Source: Propionibacteriaceae bacterium (GTDB taxonomy: Bacteria > Actinomycetota > Actinomycetes > Propionibacteriales > Propionibacteriaceae). From it: a DNA stretch of 58,799 nt. The notes beneath the pieces are model-generated. The model ran no database searches. It was given only the letters and a program-made list of their open reading frames with translations, and was not told the DNA's origin. The DNA lies in the NCBI GenBank assembly GCA_031262485.1, contig JAISHO010000040.1, positions 1 to 58,799 on the forward strand, given 5' to 3'. A program made the translations under genes and the position numbers. Positions 25,038 to 33,934 of this stretch are shown one piece after another. The stretch's first letter is position 1; every line of letters begins with the position of its first letter.

Positions 25038-25505
25038 TCAGAACTTGAACAGGCTGTTGAGCGGGCTGGCCTCGGTGGCCGTGTCGGAGTAGACCTGCGA
25101 CGGCGTCGCCTGAGGCGTGGCCGGCGTCGGAGTCGGCGTCGTGCCGCCACAGGAGTAGCCGCAGTCGACGGAGTAACCCGGAATCGACGGGATGACACCG
25201 CAGCCGAGCGTGCAGCCGGCCAAGGCGAAGCCACCGATCGACGGGATGTTGGCGCAGTTCATGGCGCCACACCCAGCCAGGGCGAAGCTTCCGATCGACG
25301 GCATGCTGATGTTGATGGCGCCGCAGCTGGAGCCGCAGCTCGCCGCCGGCGCGGTGTACGACGGTGTCGCCGGGGCGGTGATGCCACAGCTATAGCCGAA
25401 CGAGGTCAGAGCGCAGGCCTGGGCCGCAGGCGCGGTGACAAGGCCGGAGCCCGCCGCCATCGCCAGCGCCGCCACACCCGCGAAGATGCGCGAACGCAGT
25501 TTCAT
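25038..25505 (-). CDS. secreted Cys-rich repeat protein, C-terminal motif family
   Basis: 155 residues, no family recognised. Signal peptide 1-30 ends in APAAQA; the first mature residue is Cys31. Mature Cys at 31, 40, 57, 61, 79, 84, 98, 102, 115 and 119 are ten, an even number suited to disulfides. Repeats of about 19 residues: MPSIGSFALAGCG (68), IPSIGGFALAGCT (87), IPSIPGYSVDCG (105). A Thr/Pro linker follows and the C-terminus QVYSDTATEASPLNSLFKF aligns with the neighbouring gene's end. AAGGAG lies just before the ATG. The two proteins share plan (signal, repeats with Cys, linker, ASP-I/L end) but not repeat sequence. Confidence 0.8.
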   Translation of the reverse strand: MKLRSRIFAGVAALAMAAGSGLVTAPAAQACALTSFGYSCGITAPATPSYTAPAASCGSSCGAINISMPSIGSFALAGCGAMNCANIPSIGGFALAGCTLGCGVIPSIPGYSVDCGYSCGGTTPTPTPATPQATPSQVYSDTATEASPLNSLFKF

Positions 25506-25708
25506 ACTTTCTCCTTATGGAATCGTGAAAGGCCCCAGACCCCACCATGAATGGACTCGCGTCGACGCCGGTTTCCCCGCCCTGACCACACTCCCCCGAC
25601 ATCACGCCCCGACGACGTGATCTCAGCGTGGCCGCATGACTCCGGCGCATCGATGAGATGCCTGGATCTTCCGTGGCTGCTGAAGGTGAACCCCCCAGTT
25701 CACTCCCC

Positions 25709-25738
25709 ATGATATTAACAAATCGTTGAATTCGTCAA
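25709..25738 (-). promoter_or_regulatory. candidate promoter of the Cys-rich repeat-protein gene
   Basis: On minus, TTGACG (25738-25733) is followed after 18 bases by TATCAT, or after 15 by TAATAT. It lies in the AT-rich core between divergent genes, about 205 bases before the ATG. Confidence 0.4.
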
Positions 25739-25797
25739 CTCTTAACCGATGTAGTGAGCAAGTAGACTGATAGGGCAAGCACGAGACAGGGGTGACG

Positions 25798-26661
25798 ATG
25801 AGCGGTGAACCGACGCGCTGGAGCCGTCTCAGGCGTCGTTTCTCCTCGGCCCCCGAGCCGGTGGCCGCCCCCGTCGCATCGCCCCCCACTCCTCCGCCAC
25901 CGCCTCCGCGACCGGCGGCGCCCGTCATCGTGTTGCAGGCCAGTCATATCGGCCCGGCCCACACCGCCCAGGGTCTGCCCAACCAGGACGCCGTCGCCAC
26001 CATCACCTCTGGCCGTTGGGCCGTCGTGGCTGTGGCGGATGGTCTCGGCCAAAGCGGCCCGCGGTCCCAAGAGGCCGCCCAGATGGCCGTCGACGAGGTC
26101 ATCGCCACCCTCACCCTCTATCTTCCCGAAGGCGACGAGGACGTCATCACCTGGCCCAACGCCGCCCACGCCGCCCTCTATGAAGCCGGACGCGCCATCG
26201 AGCGGACCTTGTGGGAGGGACAATCCGATCAGCCGGCGGCGACCTTGTCCTGCGCCGCGGTGACCGTCGACGACGACGAGGCGGTCGTCTCCTGGGCCTC
26301 GGTCGGCGACTCCCCCATCGGCGTCGTCCACGCCGACGGCGACCTCGAATGGTTGACCCGTCAGATCGCCGTCAACCCCCTCACTCCGGCGAGCCCCGAC
26401 TCCCTCCCCCGCCACCTCGACCACTTCGTCTACGGAGAAGCCGTGCTCACCCCGGGCGACGCCCTCTTCTGCTGCACTGAAGGGTTGGCCGAGGCGATCC
26501 TCAAGCATCCGCGCGAGTTCGTCGCCTTCTTCCAATCCGCCTTCGTGGCCGAGAACCCTCAGGAGAGGTTCCGCACCCTCGTCGAGGACCCCCAGGCCTC
26601 CCAGCGCGATCGTTCGATCGTCGCCTACGGTTGGTTCGGGGAGGACATCAGCGCGAGCTGA
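25798..26661 (+). CDS. PP2C-family protein phosphatase-like protein
   Basis: 287 residues. A Pro-rich leader (PTPPPPPPRP, about 1-45) precedes a PP2C-like fold. Metal-binding acidic residues sit in GLPNQDAVAT (about residue 65), VAVADGLGQSG (about 82) and ASVGDSPIG (about 165); the final DRSIVAYGWFG replaces the usual DNxT-type end but keeps its Asp. Such cytoplasmic phosphatases reverse Ser/Thr phosphorylation; a form with the substrate pocket altered cannot be excluded. ATG 25798 has AGGGG upstream; an in-frame GTG two codons earlier lacks spacing. Single-gene unit, convergent with gcvP. Confidence 0.8.
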   Translation: MSGEPTRWSRLRRRFSSAPEPVAAPVASPPTPPPPPPRPAAPVIVLQASHIGPAHTAQGLPNQDAVATITSGRWAVVAVADGLGQSGPRSQEAAQMAVDEVIATLTLYLPEGDEDVITWPNAAHAALYEAGRAIERTLWEGQSDQPAATLSCAAVTVDDDEAVVSWASVGDSPIGVVHADGDLEWLTRQIAVNPLTPASPDSLPRHLDHFVYGEAVLTPGDALFCCTEGLAEAILKHPREFVAFFQSAFVAENPQERFRTLVEDPQASQRDRSIVAYGWFGEDISAS

Positions 26662-26752
26662 GCCGCTCCGCACCCGCACACTCCCGCCCCCATCAGACGC
26701 TCGCTCGCCCTTCCGACGCGCCGTCAGCGCACCGGACGGCGCCGGAAAGAAC

Positions 26753-26784
26753 GAGGGGGCGACGCCCGTCCGCGTCACCCCCTC
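26753..26784. terminator. bidirectional terminator
   Basis: GAGGGGG-C-GACGC pairs with GCGTC-A-CCCCCTC with one internal mismatch and a short loop, between the convergent PP2C-like and gcvP genes. Confidence 0.7.
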
Positions 26785-26806
26785 ATCGCCCGTCATGAAG
26801 ACTCAG

Positions 26807-29692
26807 TCATGGCGCTGTGGGCAGTTCTCCCCAACGCAGGACCAGATGGCGATCACCGTAAGCGTTGTCGACCCGGCGGACCGGGGGCCAATACTTCGCC
26901 GTCGAGACCCCGCCGGGGTAGACGGCCAGCTCGCGCGAATACGGGTGCTCCCAAGCCGTCGCGGTGGCGCATTCAGCGGTGTGCGGGGCGTTGTGGAGGG
27001 GGTTGTCGTCGGCCGGCCACACACCCTCGGCGACCTGGTGGGCCTCGGCGGCGATCGCCTCCATCGCGGCGCAGAAGCGCTCCAACTCCTCGAGCGGCTC
27101 CGACTCGGTCGGCTCGACCATGAGGGTGCCGGCGGCGGGGAAGGACATCGTCGGGGCATGGAAGCCGTAGTCGACGAGCCGTTTGGCGACATCGTCGACG
27201 GTGATTCCAGTGGCCGCGGTGAGCGGGTGGATGTCGACGACGCACTCGTGGGCGACGCGCCCGTCGTCCCCGGTGAAGAGGATGGGATATGTCTTGCCCA
27301 ACCGGTGGGCGACGAGGTTGGCCGCCAGCACGGCGCCCTCGGTGGCCTGACGCAGGCCGTCGCGACCCATGAGGCGCAGGTAGGCCCACGAGATCGGCAA
27401 GACGGAGGCCGAGCCGAACGGCGCCGATGAGACGGGGCCGGCGCCGCCGATCGCCCACGGCGCCATCGGGTGGCCGGGGAGATAGGGGGCGAGGTGAGCA
27501 CGAGCCGCCACCGGGCCGATGCCTGGACCGCCGCCACCGTGCGGGATGGCGAAGGTCTTGTGGAGGTTGAGGTGGGAGACGTCGCCGCCGAAGCGACCCG
27601 GCTGGGCCCACCCGGCCAGCGCGTTGAGGTTGGCGCCGTCGATGTAGACCTGTCCCCCGGCCTCGTGGACGAGGTCGCAGACCTTTTCGACGGTGGCCTC
27701 GTAGACGCCGGCCGTCGAGGGATAGGTGATCATGAGGGCGGCGACCTTGCCGGCGTTCTCGGCCAGCGCGGCGCTCAGCTCCGTCGGGTCGACCCGTCCG
27801 AGATCGTCGCACGGGACCGTCAGCGGGGTCATCCCGGCGGCGGCGGCCGAGGCGGCGTTGGTGCCGTGGGCCGAGGACGGGATGAGGCAGATCGTCCGCT
27901 CCGTCTCGCCCCGGGCCTCGTAGTAGCCCCGGATCGCCAGCAGGCCGGCCAGTTCGCCCTGGCTGCCAGCGTTGGGTTGGACGACGACGCGGTCGTAGCC
28001 CGTCACCGCGGCGAGCCAACCTTCGGTCTGTTCGATGAGGCGGCGGTATCCGGCGGCGTCCTCGCCCGGGGCGAAGGGGTGCAGGTCGGCGAAACCGGGC
28101 CAGGTGATCGGCGTCATCTCGACGGCGGCGTTGAGTTTCATCGTGCACGAGCCGAGCGGGATCATGCCGCGGTCGAGGGCGTAGTCCTCGTCGGCCAGAC
28201 GACGCAGGTAGCGCGTCATCGCCACCTCGCCGTGATAACGGTGGAAGACCTCGTGGGTGGCGAAGGGGGTGCGGCGGGCCGACCCGGCGGGCAGGCGTGT
28301 CTCGTCCTCGCCGACGGCTTCGAGGTCGACGGCTTGACGCCCCGTGGCCTCGGCGACGGCCTTGAGGAGAGCGGCCAGAGCGGCGTCGTCGGTCGTCTCG
28401 TCACAGCTGACGAGGACGGCGTCGTCATCCTCGGCCCAGACGGTGACGCCCTGGCGGTGGGCGGCTTCGGCGACAGCCGTGGCCTGGCCGGGCACGTCGA
28501 GGCAGAGGGTGTCGAAAAACTCCTGGTGGCGCACGGCGACGCCGAGGCGATCCAGCGCGTCGGCCAAGCGCATGGCATGGTGGTGGACGCCCTGGGCGAT
28601 GGCGCGCAGACCGTCGGGGCCATGCCAGACGGCGTACATCGACGCGAGAACAGCCAGCAATACCTGCGATGTGCAGATATTGCTCGTCGCGCGCTCACGG
28701 CGAATATGTTGTTCGCGGGTCTGGAGGGTGAGGCGCAAAGCGGGGGCGCCGGCGGCGTCCTGGCTCAAACCGACGATCCGTCCCGGCAACTGACGTTCCA
28801 GCCCGGAGTGGACGGCGAAGAAGGCGGCGTGGGGGCCGCCGAAACCCAGCGGGAGGCCGAAGCGTTGCATCGAACCGAAGACGATGTCAGCCCGGTCGGA
28901 GGCGTCGCCGCCGAGGGCGCCGGGGGCCTCGAGGAGGCAGAGCGCCAACGGATCGGCCGCCACCGCCACGAGGGCCTTGGCGGCATGGGCCTCGCGGGAC
29001 CGTTCGGCCACGGTCGTGACGACCCGCCCGGTGCGGCCGAGATACTGGATGAGGACGCCGAAGACATTCTCCGGGACGGATTCGGCGAGCGGATCGAAGA
29101 CGACGAGGTCGATGCCGAACGCGTCGGCCCGCGTCTGCAAGACCGCCATCGTCTGGGGGAACAACTCGTTGTCGACGGCGAAGCGGGGGCGCACGCCGGG
29201 TTTCGGCGGGAGCGCCCGGGCGACGCGGGCGGCCAAGGCGAGGGCCTCGGCGGCGGCGCTGCCCTCATCGAGCAAAGACGCGTTGGCGACGGGCAGGCCG
29301 GCCAGATCCCCGACGAGGGTCTGGTAGTTCATGAGGGCTTCGAGTCGCCCTTGGGAGATCTCCGGCTGATACGGCGTGTAAGCGGTGTACCAGGCGGGGT
29401 TCTCCAGGACGCAACGGCGCAGCACGGCTGGCATCGTCGTGCCGTAGTAGCCGAGCCCGATCATGGCGCGAGTCGGGTGGTTGAGGGCGGCGATCTCGGC
29501 CAATTCGGCCAGCACCGCAGCCTCGTCGGCCGGTTCGGGCAGACCGTCGAAAGCCGCGAGGTCGGCGGCTAGGCCGTCGGGCAGGGCGGAGCCGACGAGA
29601 GCGCCGTCGGCGGAGGCTCCGAGTTCCTCACGGACGACGCTGGCCTGGCCGGATGAGAGGCCGAGATGGCGTTCGGCGAAGGAGACGCGCAC
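26807..29692 (-). CDS. gcvP: glycine dehydrogenase (decarboxylating), P-protein
   Basis: 961 residues, full-length homodimeric type with two PLP-fold halves. The PLP-binding Lys (near residue 710) is in LNLHKTFAIPHGGGGPG. N-terminal ERHLGLSS and NHPTRAMIGLGYYGT are family signatures. It decarboxylates glycine and loads the aminomethyl group on the lipoyl arm of GcvH. The start is GTG 29692, two bases after the gcvH stop, with GAGG inside the end of gcvH as ribosome site. Last gene of gcvT-gcvH-gcvP. Confidence 0.98.
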   Translation of the reverse strand: MRVSFAERHLGLSSGQASVVREELGASADGALVGSALPDGLAADLAAFDGLPEPADEAAVLAELAEIAALNHPTRAMIGLGYYGTTMPAVLRRCVLENPAWYTAYTPYQPEISQGRLEALMNYQTLVGDLAGLPVANASLLDEGSAAAEALALAARVARALPPKPGVRPRFAVDNELFPQTMAVLQTRADAFGIDLVVFDPLAESVPENVFGVLIQYLGRTGRVVTTVAERSREAHAAKALVAVAADPLALCLLEAPGALGGDASDRADIVFGSMQRFGLPLGFGGPHAAFFAVHSGLERQLPGRIVGLSQDAAGAPALRLTLQTREQHIRRERATSNICTSQVLLAVLASMYAVWHGPDGLRAIAQGVHHHAMRLADALDRLGVAVRHQEFFDTLCLDVPGQATAVAEAAHRQGVTVWAEDDDAVLVSCDETTDDAALAALLKAVAEATGRQAVDLEAVGEDETRLPAGSARRTPFATHEVFHRYHGEVAMTRYLRRLADEDYALDRGMIPLGSCTMKLNAAVEMTPITWPGFADLHPFAPGEDAAGYRRLIEQTEGWLAAVTGYDRVVVQPNAGSQGELAGLLAIRGYYEARGETERTICLIPSSAHGTNAASAAAAGMTPLTVPCDDLGRVDPTELSAALAENAGKVAALMITYPSTAGVYEATVEKVCDLVHEAGGQVYIDGANLNALAGWAQPGRFGGDVSHLNLHKTFAIPHGGGGPGIGPVAARAHLAPYLPGHPMAPWAIGGAGPVSSAPFGSASVLPISWAYLRLMGRDGLRQATEGAVLAANLVAHRLGKTYPILFTGDDGRVAHECVVDIHPLTAATGITVDDVAKRLVDYGFHAPTMSFPAAGTLMVEPTESEPLEELERFCAAMEAIAAEAHQVAEGVWPADDNPLHNAPHTAECATATAWEHPYSRELAVYPGGVSTAKYWPPVRRVDNAYGDRHLVLRWGELPTAP

Positions 29693-29694
29693 GA

Positions 29695-30072
29695 TCAGGC
29701 CTCGGCGGTCAACGCGGCGTAGGCGTCGGATTCGAGCAGGTCGGGGTTGTCCTCGGAGACCTCTATCTCCATGAGCCAGCCATCGCCGTAAGGATCGGAG
29801 TTGACCGTCTCCGGGGCGTCGATGACGGCCTGGTTGAGCGCGGTGACAGCGCCGGTGACGGGGGCGAAGAGGTCGGAGACCGACTTCGTCGACTCGATCT
29901 CACCGCAGGACTCCCCCGCCTTCACGTCGGCGCCGACTTCCGGCAGGGTGACGAAGACGACCTCGCCGAGAGAATCGGTGGCGAAATCGGTGATGCCGAC
30001 ACGGGCGGTGGAGCCGGACAACTTCACCCATTCGTGCTCGTTGGTGTAGAGGAGATCGTCAGGAATCGACAT
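29695..30072 (-). CDS. gcvH: glycine cleavage system H protein
   Basis: 125 residues, the usual length. The lipoyl-Lys lies in GEIESTKSVSDL near residue 65; NEHEWVKLSGSTARVGIT opens the fold and DPYGDGWLMEIE closes it. GcvH shuttles the aminomethyl intermediate between P and T proteins. The start at 30072 fits the family; the open frame extends 58 residues upstream through a hairpin region and is not credible. Its ribosome site (AGAAG) is weak. Confidence 0.96.
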   Translation of the reverse strand: MSIPDDLLYTNEHEWVKLSGSTARVGITDFATDSLGEVVFVTLPEVGADVKAGESCGEIESTKSVSDLFAPVTGAVTALNQAVIDAPETVNSDPYGDGWLMEIEVSEDNPDLLESDAYAALTAEA

Positions 30073-30138
30073 GGTGGGTTCTTCTTTCGCGATGGTGGTG
30101 GCGGTGGATGATGATCGGATCGAGGGTGGAACGGTCAG

Positions 30139-30193
30139 GCGCCGGCCTGGCCCGCGCCCGGTTCGATGACGGGCCCGGCGGTGGCCGGCGCCG
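30139..30193 (-). terminator. intercistronic hairpin between gcvT and gcvH
   Basis: GGCGCCGGCC (30139-30148) pairs perfectly with GGCCGGCGCC (30184-30193) around a further CGCCCG/CGGGC stem. It lies in the 139-base gap inside the gcv operon and may attenuate or process the transcript. Confidence 0.45.
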
Positions 30194-30211
30194 CTGTCAC
30201 CGTGAGCGGGC

Positions 30212-31315
30212 TCAGGGTCGGGGGCGATGGTAGAACGGCAGGTCAACGATCGTCATCGCGGTGGCGGCTCCCCGGATGTCGACCTCGACGGTGGCATTGG
30301 TGACGGCGCGGGCTGTCTCGACATAGGCCAAGGCGATGGGGTGGCCCAAGGTCGGCGAGAGGGCGCCGGAGGTGACGACCCCGATCTCGGCGCCGTCGGC
30401 CATGATCGTGTAGCCGTCGCGGGCGGCCCGGCGGCCTTGACCGCTCAACCCGACGAGAAGGCGGGACGGTTGGGTCTCGGCGGCTTTCGCCAGCATCTCC
30501 CGTCCAACAAAATTCTCTTTCTTAAGGTCGACGACACGGCCCAACTGGGCGTCGAACGGCGTCAGATCGCGCGTCAACTCGTGCCCGTACAGCGGCATCC
30601 CCGCCTCGAGGCGCAACGTGTCACGGCAGGCCAAACCACAGGGGATGAGCCCGGCGGACTCCCCCGCCGCCGCGACCGCTTCCCACAGCGCCACGGCGTC
30701 GTCGGCGTCGCAGAACAACTCGAACCCGTCCTCGCCGGTGTACCCGGTGCGAGCGAGGAGGACGTCGACTCCGGCAACCGTCGCCGGACGTGACCAGTAG
30801 TACTTGAGGCTCGCCAGATCCTCGACGCCGAGGCCGGCCAGGATCGACGCCGCGGCGGGGCCCTGGACGGCGACGAGCGCGCGGTCGAGACGCGGCTCGG
30901 AGACTTCGACGTCGAAATCATCGGAGCGCTCGCGCAGGAGTTGGCCGACGACGACGCGGTTGGAGGCGTTGGCGACGACCATGAAGAGCGTCTCGTCGAG
31001 CCGGTAGACGACGAGGTCGTCGACGATGCCGCCGGTCTCCTCGGTGATCATCGTGTAGGTGGCCCGCCCGACGGCCTTCGTCGACAAGCGGCCCGTCACG
31101 GCGAAGTCGAGGAACTCCCCGGCTTGGGGGCCATCGACGATGATCTGGCCCATGTGGCTGAGGTCGAACAGCCCGGCCCGCTCGCGCACCGCCCGGTGCT
31201 CCTCCAACTCGGAGCCGTAACGCAAGGGCATGTTCCAGCCGGCGAAGTCGGTGAAGCGGGCCCCGGCGGCCTCGTGGACGCGCTGGAGAGGTGAAAGTCT
31301 AGTTTCGATCGTCAA
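30212..31315 (-). CDS. gcvT: glycine cleavage system T protein (aminomethyltransferase)
   Basis: 367 residues. It transfers the methylene group from GcvH to tetrahydrofolate and frees ammonia. Signatures: RFTDFAGWNMPLRYGS at the N-terminus, LFDLSHMGQI, YTGEDGFELF and the catalytic Asp region, and GLACRDTLRLEAGMPLYG. The start codon is TTG 31315 with GAGGAG five bases upstream. First gene of the gcv operon; no glycine riboswitch was found upstream. Confidence 0.97.
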   Translation of the reverse strand: MTIETRLSPLQRVHEAAGARFTDFAGWNMPLRYGSELEEHRAVRERAGLFDLSHMGQIIVDGPQAGEFLDFAVTGRLSTKAVGRATYTMITEETGGIVDDLVVYRLDETLFMVVANASNRVVVGQLLRERSDDFDVEVSEPRLDRALVAVQGPAAASILAGLGVEDLASLKYYWSRPATVAGVDVLLARTGYTGEDGFELFCDADDAVALWEAVAAAGESAGLIPCGLACRDTLRLEAGMPLYGHELTRDLTPFDAQLGRVVDLKKENFVGREMLAKAAETQPSRLLVGLSGQGRRAARDGYTIMADGAEIGVVTSGALSPTLGHPIALAYVETARAVTNATVEVDIRGAATAMTIVDLPFYHRPRP

Positions 31316-31545
31316 GAGATCTCCTCGTCACGGTTGTCATGGTGGCGCACCAGGAACGCCCCGGCGTCATCGCCGAATCGTGTCCACCTGATGGGACTCA
31401 CCCTAGGCAGCGGCGTGAGGCGACCGCAAGCGTAGTTCGACCCTGTGGCGCGATGGTTCCCTTATGGCGTGGGCGGGGATCGCTTATGCGGCGGCGAGTC
31501 GAGACCTGCCTCGCCGGACGCTCTGCCCGGGTGTACGCTCGTCTC

Positions 31546-31655
31546 GTCGTTCAGGCAGGGAAACGCTGGTGGAAGACCAGGGCTGACCCGCAACCGTGAC
31601 CACGATCCCCTAGGGCCCGTGTGGAGCCGGAAAACCTGCGAGCGGCATCCGTATT
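31546..31655 (+). promoter_or_regulatory. cobalamin riboswitch
   Basis: The core GCTGACCCGCAACCGTGA at 31582-31599 and the B12 box GAGCCGGAAAACCTGC at 31624-31639 match the cobalamin riboswitch consensus, with GGTGGAAGACCAGG forming the preceding stem. TACGCT at 31534-31539 is a plausible -10, setting the transcript start near 31546. Boundaries are approximate. It precedes a four-gene transporter operon and should switch it off when cobalamin is plentiful. Confidence 0.88.
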
Positions 31656-31719
31656 CACCCTCGTCGAGGTCTGCGAGGTCGGGTCCGGGCGTCGAGCCGG
31701 TGATTCTGGAGGCGCTTTT

Positions 31720-31744
31720 CCGGAGCGACGACGTGGCCCTCCGG
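31720..31744 (+). promoter_or_regulatory. hairpin overlapping the ribosome site of the first operon gene
   Basis: CCGGAG (31720-31725) pairs with CTCCGG (31739-31744), whose last two bases belong to the ribosome site GGAAGGA before ATG 31755. It may be the translational expression platform of the riboswitch. Confidence 0.45.
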
Positions 31745-31754
31745 AAGGACTCTC

Positions 31755-32624
31755 ATGTCTCGCTCTTTGAAGACGCCGATCGCCGGGTTTGCGGTCGCGC
31801 TCGTCACCTTGCTCGCCTCCCTCCTCGGGTTCGTCGCCGCGCCGGCCGCCCAAGCCGCGCCGACCGATGAGGAGGTCGCCGCCTGCCTCGACGCTGGGAA
31901 CGTCTGGCTCGAAGTCGTCGACGGTGAGACGTCGGTCGCGAGCCAGTGCGTCGGCCAGCCGGCCACCGGCACCGCCGCGTTGGAGGCCGCCGGCGTCGTC
32001 ATCGGCCGCGACTCCACCGGGTTCATCTGCTCGCTCGGCGGGCATCCCGACCCTTGCCCGGCCACCTTCGACGGGAATTACTGGCAGTACTACACCGCCA
32101 CCCCCGGGGCCGCTTGGGCTTACGCCACCGAGGGATCGGACACCGCCGTTCCCCAACCGGGCTCGATCGAGGGCTGGTGCTACGGCGACGTCTGCACGCC
32201 GCCGGCGGTCGGTGGGGTGCTGGCCGCCCCTGACGCCGTCGCTTCGATCCCCGCGGCCGACGCCGCCGACCCTGATGCCGCCGCCTCGGACGCTCCCGCC
32301 TCCGATTCGACCGCGGCGAGCGATGGTTCGACGGGCGACGCCCCCATCGATGTCCAGACCCCCGTCGTGATCTCCGGCGATCTCCTCATCGCCACGCCGA
32401 ACCCCGAGGGCAGCCCAGTTCCGGAGACGCCCGCCGAGGGCTCCTCTGATGGAATCTCGCCGTGGATCTTCGCTCTCATCATCGGCGTCGTCGTCATCGT
32501 CGTCATCGCCGTGCTGCTCATCCAACTGCGCCGGACCCCGTCGGCGGCTCAGGGCGCTGATTCCACCGCTCTCGACGACTCGTCGGCTGACAACACTTCC
32601 CCAGGCTCCGACACCGGGCGATGA
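31755..32624 (+). CDS. surface-anchored DUF4430/transcobalamin-like protein
   Basis: 289 residues. Signal peptide (1-35, ending AAPAAQAAP); an extracellular domain (about 40-155) with Cys-rich ATTFDG.YWQYY pattern: CSLGGHPDPCPATF, NYWQYYTATPGAAWAY, then SIEGWCYGD. This order (TALEAAG-like helix, glycine turn, YWxYY, acidic loop, W) resembles DUF4430, the transcobalamin C-terminal-like fold. A long Ala/Asp/Ser linker leads to a single membrane helix at about 234-258 and a cytoplasmic tail. Directly behind a cobalamin riboswitch and coupled to EcfT, it is probably a surface cobalamin-capturing protein (inference). The domain call comes from pattern memory, not a search. Confidence 0.72.
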   Translation: MSRSLKTPIAGFAVALVTLLASLLGFVAAPAAQAAPTDEEVAACLDAGNVWLEVVDGETSVASQCVGQPATGTAALEAAGVVIGRDSTGFICSLGGHPDPCPATFDGNYWQYYTATPGAAWAYATEGSDTAVPQPGSIEGWCYGDVCTPPAVGGVLAAPDAVASIPAADAADPDAAASDAPASDSTAASDGSTGDAPIDVQTPVVISGDLLIATPNPEGSPVPETPAEGSSDGISPWIFALIIGVVVIVVIAVLLIQLRRTPSAAQGADSTALDDSSADNTSPGSDTGR

Positions 32625-33934
32625 GCCGCCTGCTGACGCGGCCCGTCGACTTCGCACGGGCCGCTCCGGCGGAGGAGGCTCCCCTCGATTCCGGGGCTCG
32701 CCCTCTGTCGCTGATCGCCCTCGCGCTGCGACGCCCCGTCCCGCCTCTCGTGTGGTGGGCCTGGGCGTTGTCCGGGGCTGTCGTCGCCTCGTTGACGACG
32801 AACGTCGTCCTGCTGACGCTCATCGCCGCTGTCATGGTGGCGACGATGCTGGCGCGGCGGGGAACCGGGCCATGGGCGCGGGCCGTCAAGGCGTATCTCA
32901 TCCTCGCCGCCGTCATCGTCATCATCCGGGTCGGCCTCCAGATGGTGCTCGGCTCCTTGCGCAGCGGACGGGTGCTTTTCACCTTGCCGGAGGTTCATTT
33001 GCCGGCCTGGGTGCAGGGCATCCGGCTGGGCGGGCCCGTCACCCTCGACGGGGTCGCCCTCGCCTTCGCCGACGCTTGGCGGCTCGCCGTCATGATCATC
33101 TGTCTCGGGGCGGCCAACGTGTTGGCCAATCCGCGCGGGACGCTGCGGGCGATGCCGGCCGTCCTCCACCGCGTCTCGACCGCTTTGGCGATCGCGATGG
33201 CGGTGGCGCCGCAGTTCATCGAGTCGGCCGCCCGGATCCGCCGGGCCCGCCGGTTACGGGGTGGCGCGGGGACGGGCTGGCGTTCAGTGCGCGGAGTTCT
33301 CCTGCCGGTGGTGGAGGACGCCGTCGACCGCTCGATCAGCTTGGCGGCCGGGATGGAGGCGCGTGGGTACGGGGCTCACTCATCGGCGGGCGTCACGACG
33401 CCAGGAACTCGAGTTTGGGCGACGGTATCTGCCTCGACGACGAGATCGGGGGCACAGTCCGGTCGCAGCATGACGCCGGTCGGGCGCAGAGAGGAGCCGA
33501 TAACGGGGAACCGGGGTGGGGATCGGAGCGAACGGATGGTTCCTCTCGTCCTTGTCGCCGGGCTCCTCGCGACCATCATCGGAGCCTTCGGGCTCCTCGG
33601 CTTGCCCGCGGCCCGTTCCCTCATGTGGGCCGTCCCGCTCCTCGTCGTCGGGCTCGCCGCTTGTTTCGCCGCCCTCGTCGTCGCTGGCCATCAGACCCAT
33701 GTGACGCGCTATCGGCCCGAACGGATCGGCCCGCGCGACGTCGTCATTCTCGTCTCGGCGCTCGCCGTCGTCGGGCTTGCTGTGGCGCTCTCACGCCTCA
33801 TTGGAGGGGTCATGGATCCAGCTGTCACACCGGTGACCTGGCCACCGTTCAACGTCGGCTTTCTCGTGGTGGCCGGGCTCCTCGCCGTCCCCCTCCTCGT
33901 CACACGGGCTCCGGACGAAGGGGGCGTTCGATGA
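32621..33934 (+). CDS. ECF transporter transmembrane component EcfT
   Basis: 437 residues, long for EcfT. Hydrophobic helices at about 45-110 and 125-190 are followed by the coupling helices with Arg-rich ARRLRGG near residue 210 and the conserved AGMEARGYG near 240, both contacts to the ATPases. An extra C-terminal part (about 300-437) adds four more helices absent from standard EcfT. It starts within the preceding stop (ATGA). It links the ATPase pair to the substrate-binding S component in the membrane. Confidence 0.88.
   Translation: MSRLLTRPVDFARAAPAEEAPLDSGARPLSLIALALRRPVPPLVWWAWALSGAVVASLTTNVVLLTLIAAVMVATMLARRGTGPWARAVKAYLILAAVIVIIRVGLQMVLGSLRSGRVLFTLPEVHLPAWVQGIRLGGPVTLDGVALAFADAWRLAVMIICLGAANVLANPRGTLRAMPAVLHRVSTALAIAMAVAPQFIESAARIRRARRLRGGAGTGWRSVRGVLLPVVEDAVDRSISLAAGMEARGYGAHSSAGVTTPGTRVWATVSASTTRSGAQSGRSMTPVGRREEPITGNRGGDRSERMVPLVLVAGLLATIIGAFGLLGLPAARSLMWAVPLLVVGLAACFAALVVAGHQTHVTRYRPERIGPRDVVILVSALAVVGLAVALSRLIGGVMDPAVTPVTWPPFNVGFLVVAGLLAVPLLVTRAPDEGGVR

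Noticed and set aside
24575-25234. Upstream extension of the Trp/Cys-rich repeat protein
   Set aside because: The frame is open, but it would bury the signal peptide and cross a terminator and promoter; ATG 24574 has a good ribosome site.
27470-29572. 700-residue frame on plus opposite gcvP
   Set aside because: Antisense shadow of a full-length glycine dehydrogenase; no domain, signal or ribosome site.
30073-30246. 58-residue N-terminal extension of GcvH
   Set aside because: The extension is translated from a hairpin and is Arg/Gly/Pro-rich; GcvH normally begins as at 30072.
31316-31450. Possible glycine riboswitch upstream of gcvT
   Set aside because: The minus-strand leader shows none of the conserved core elements of glycine aptamers, and no tandem aptamer pairing is evident.
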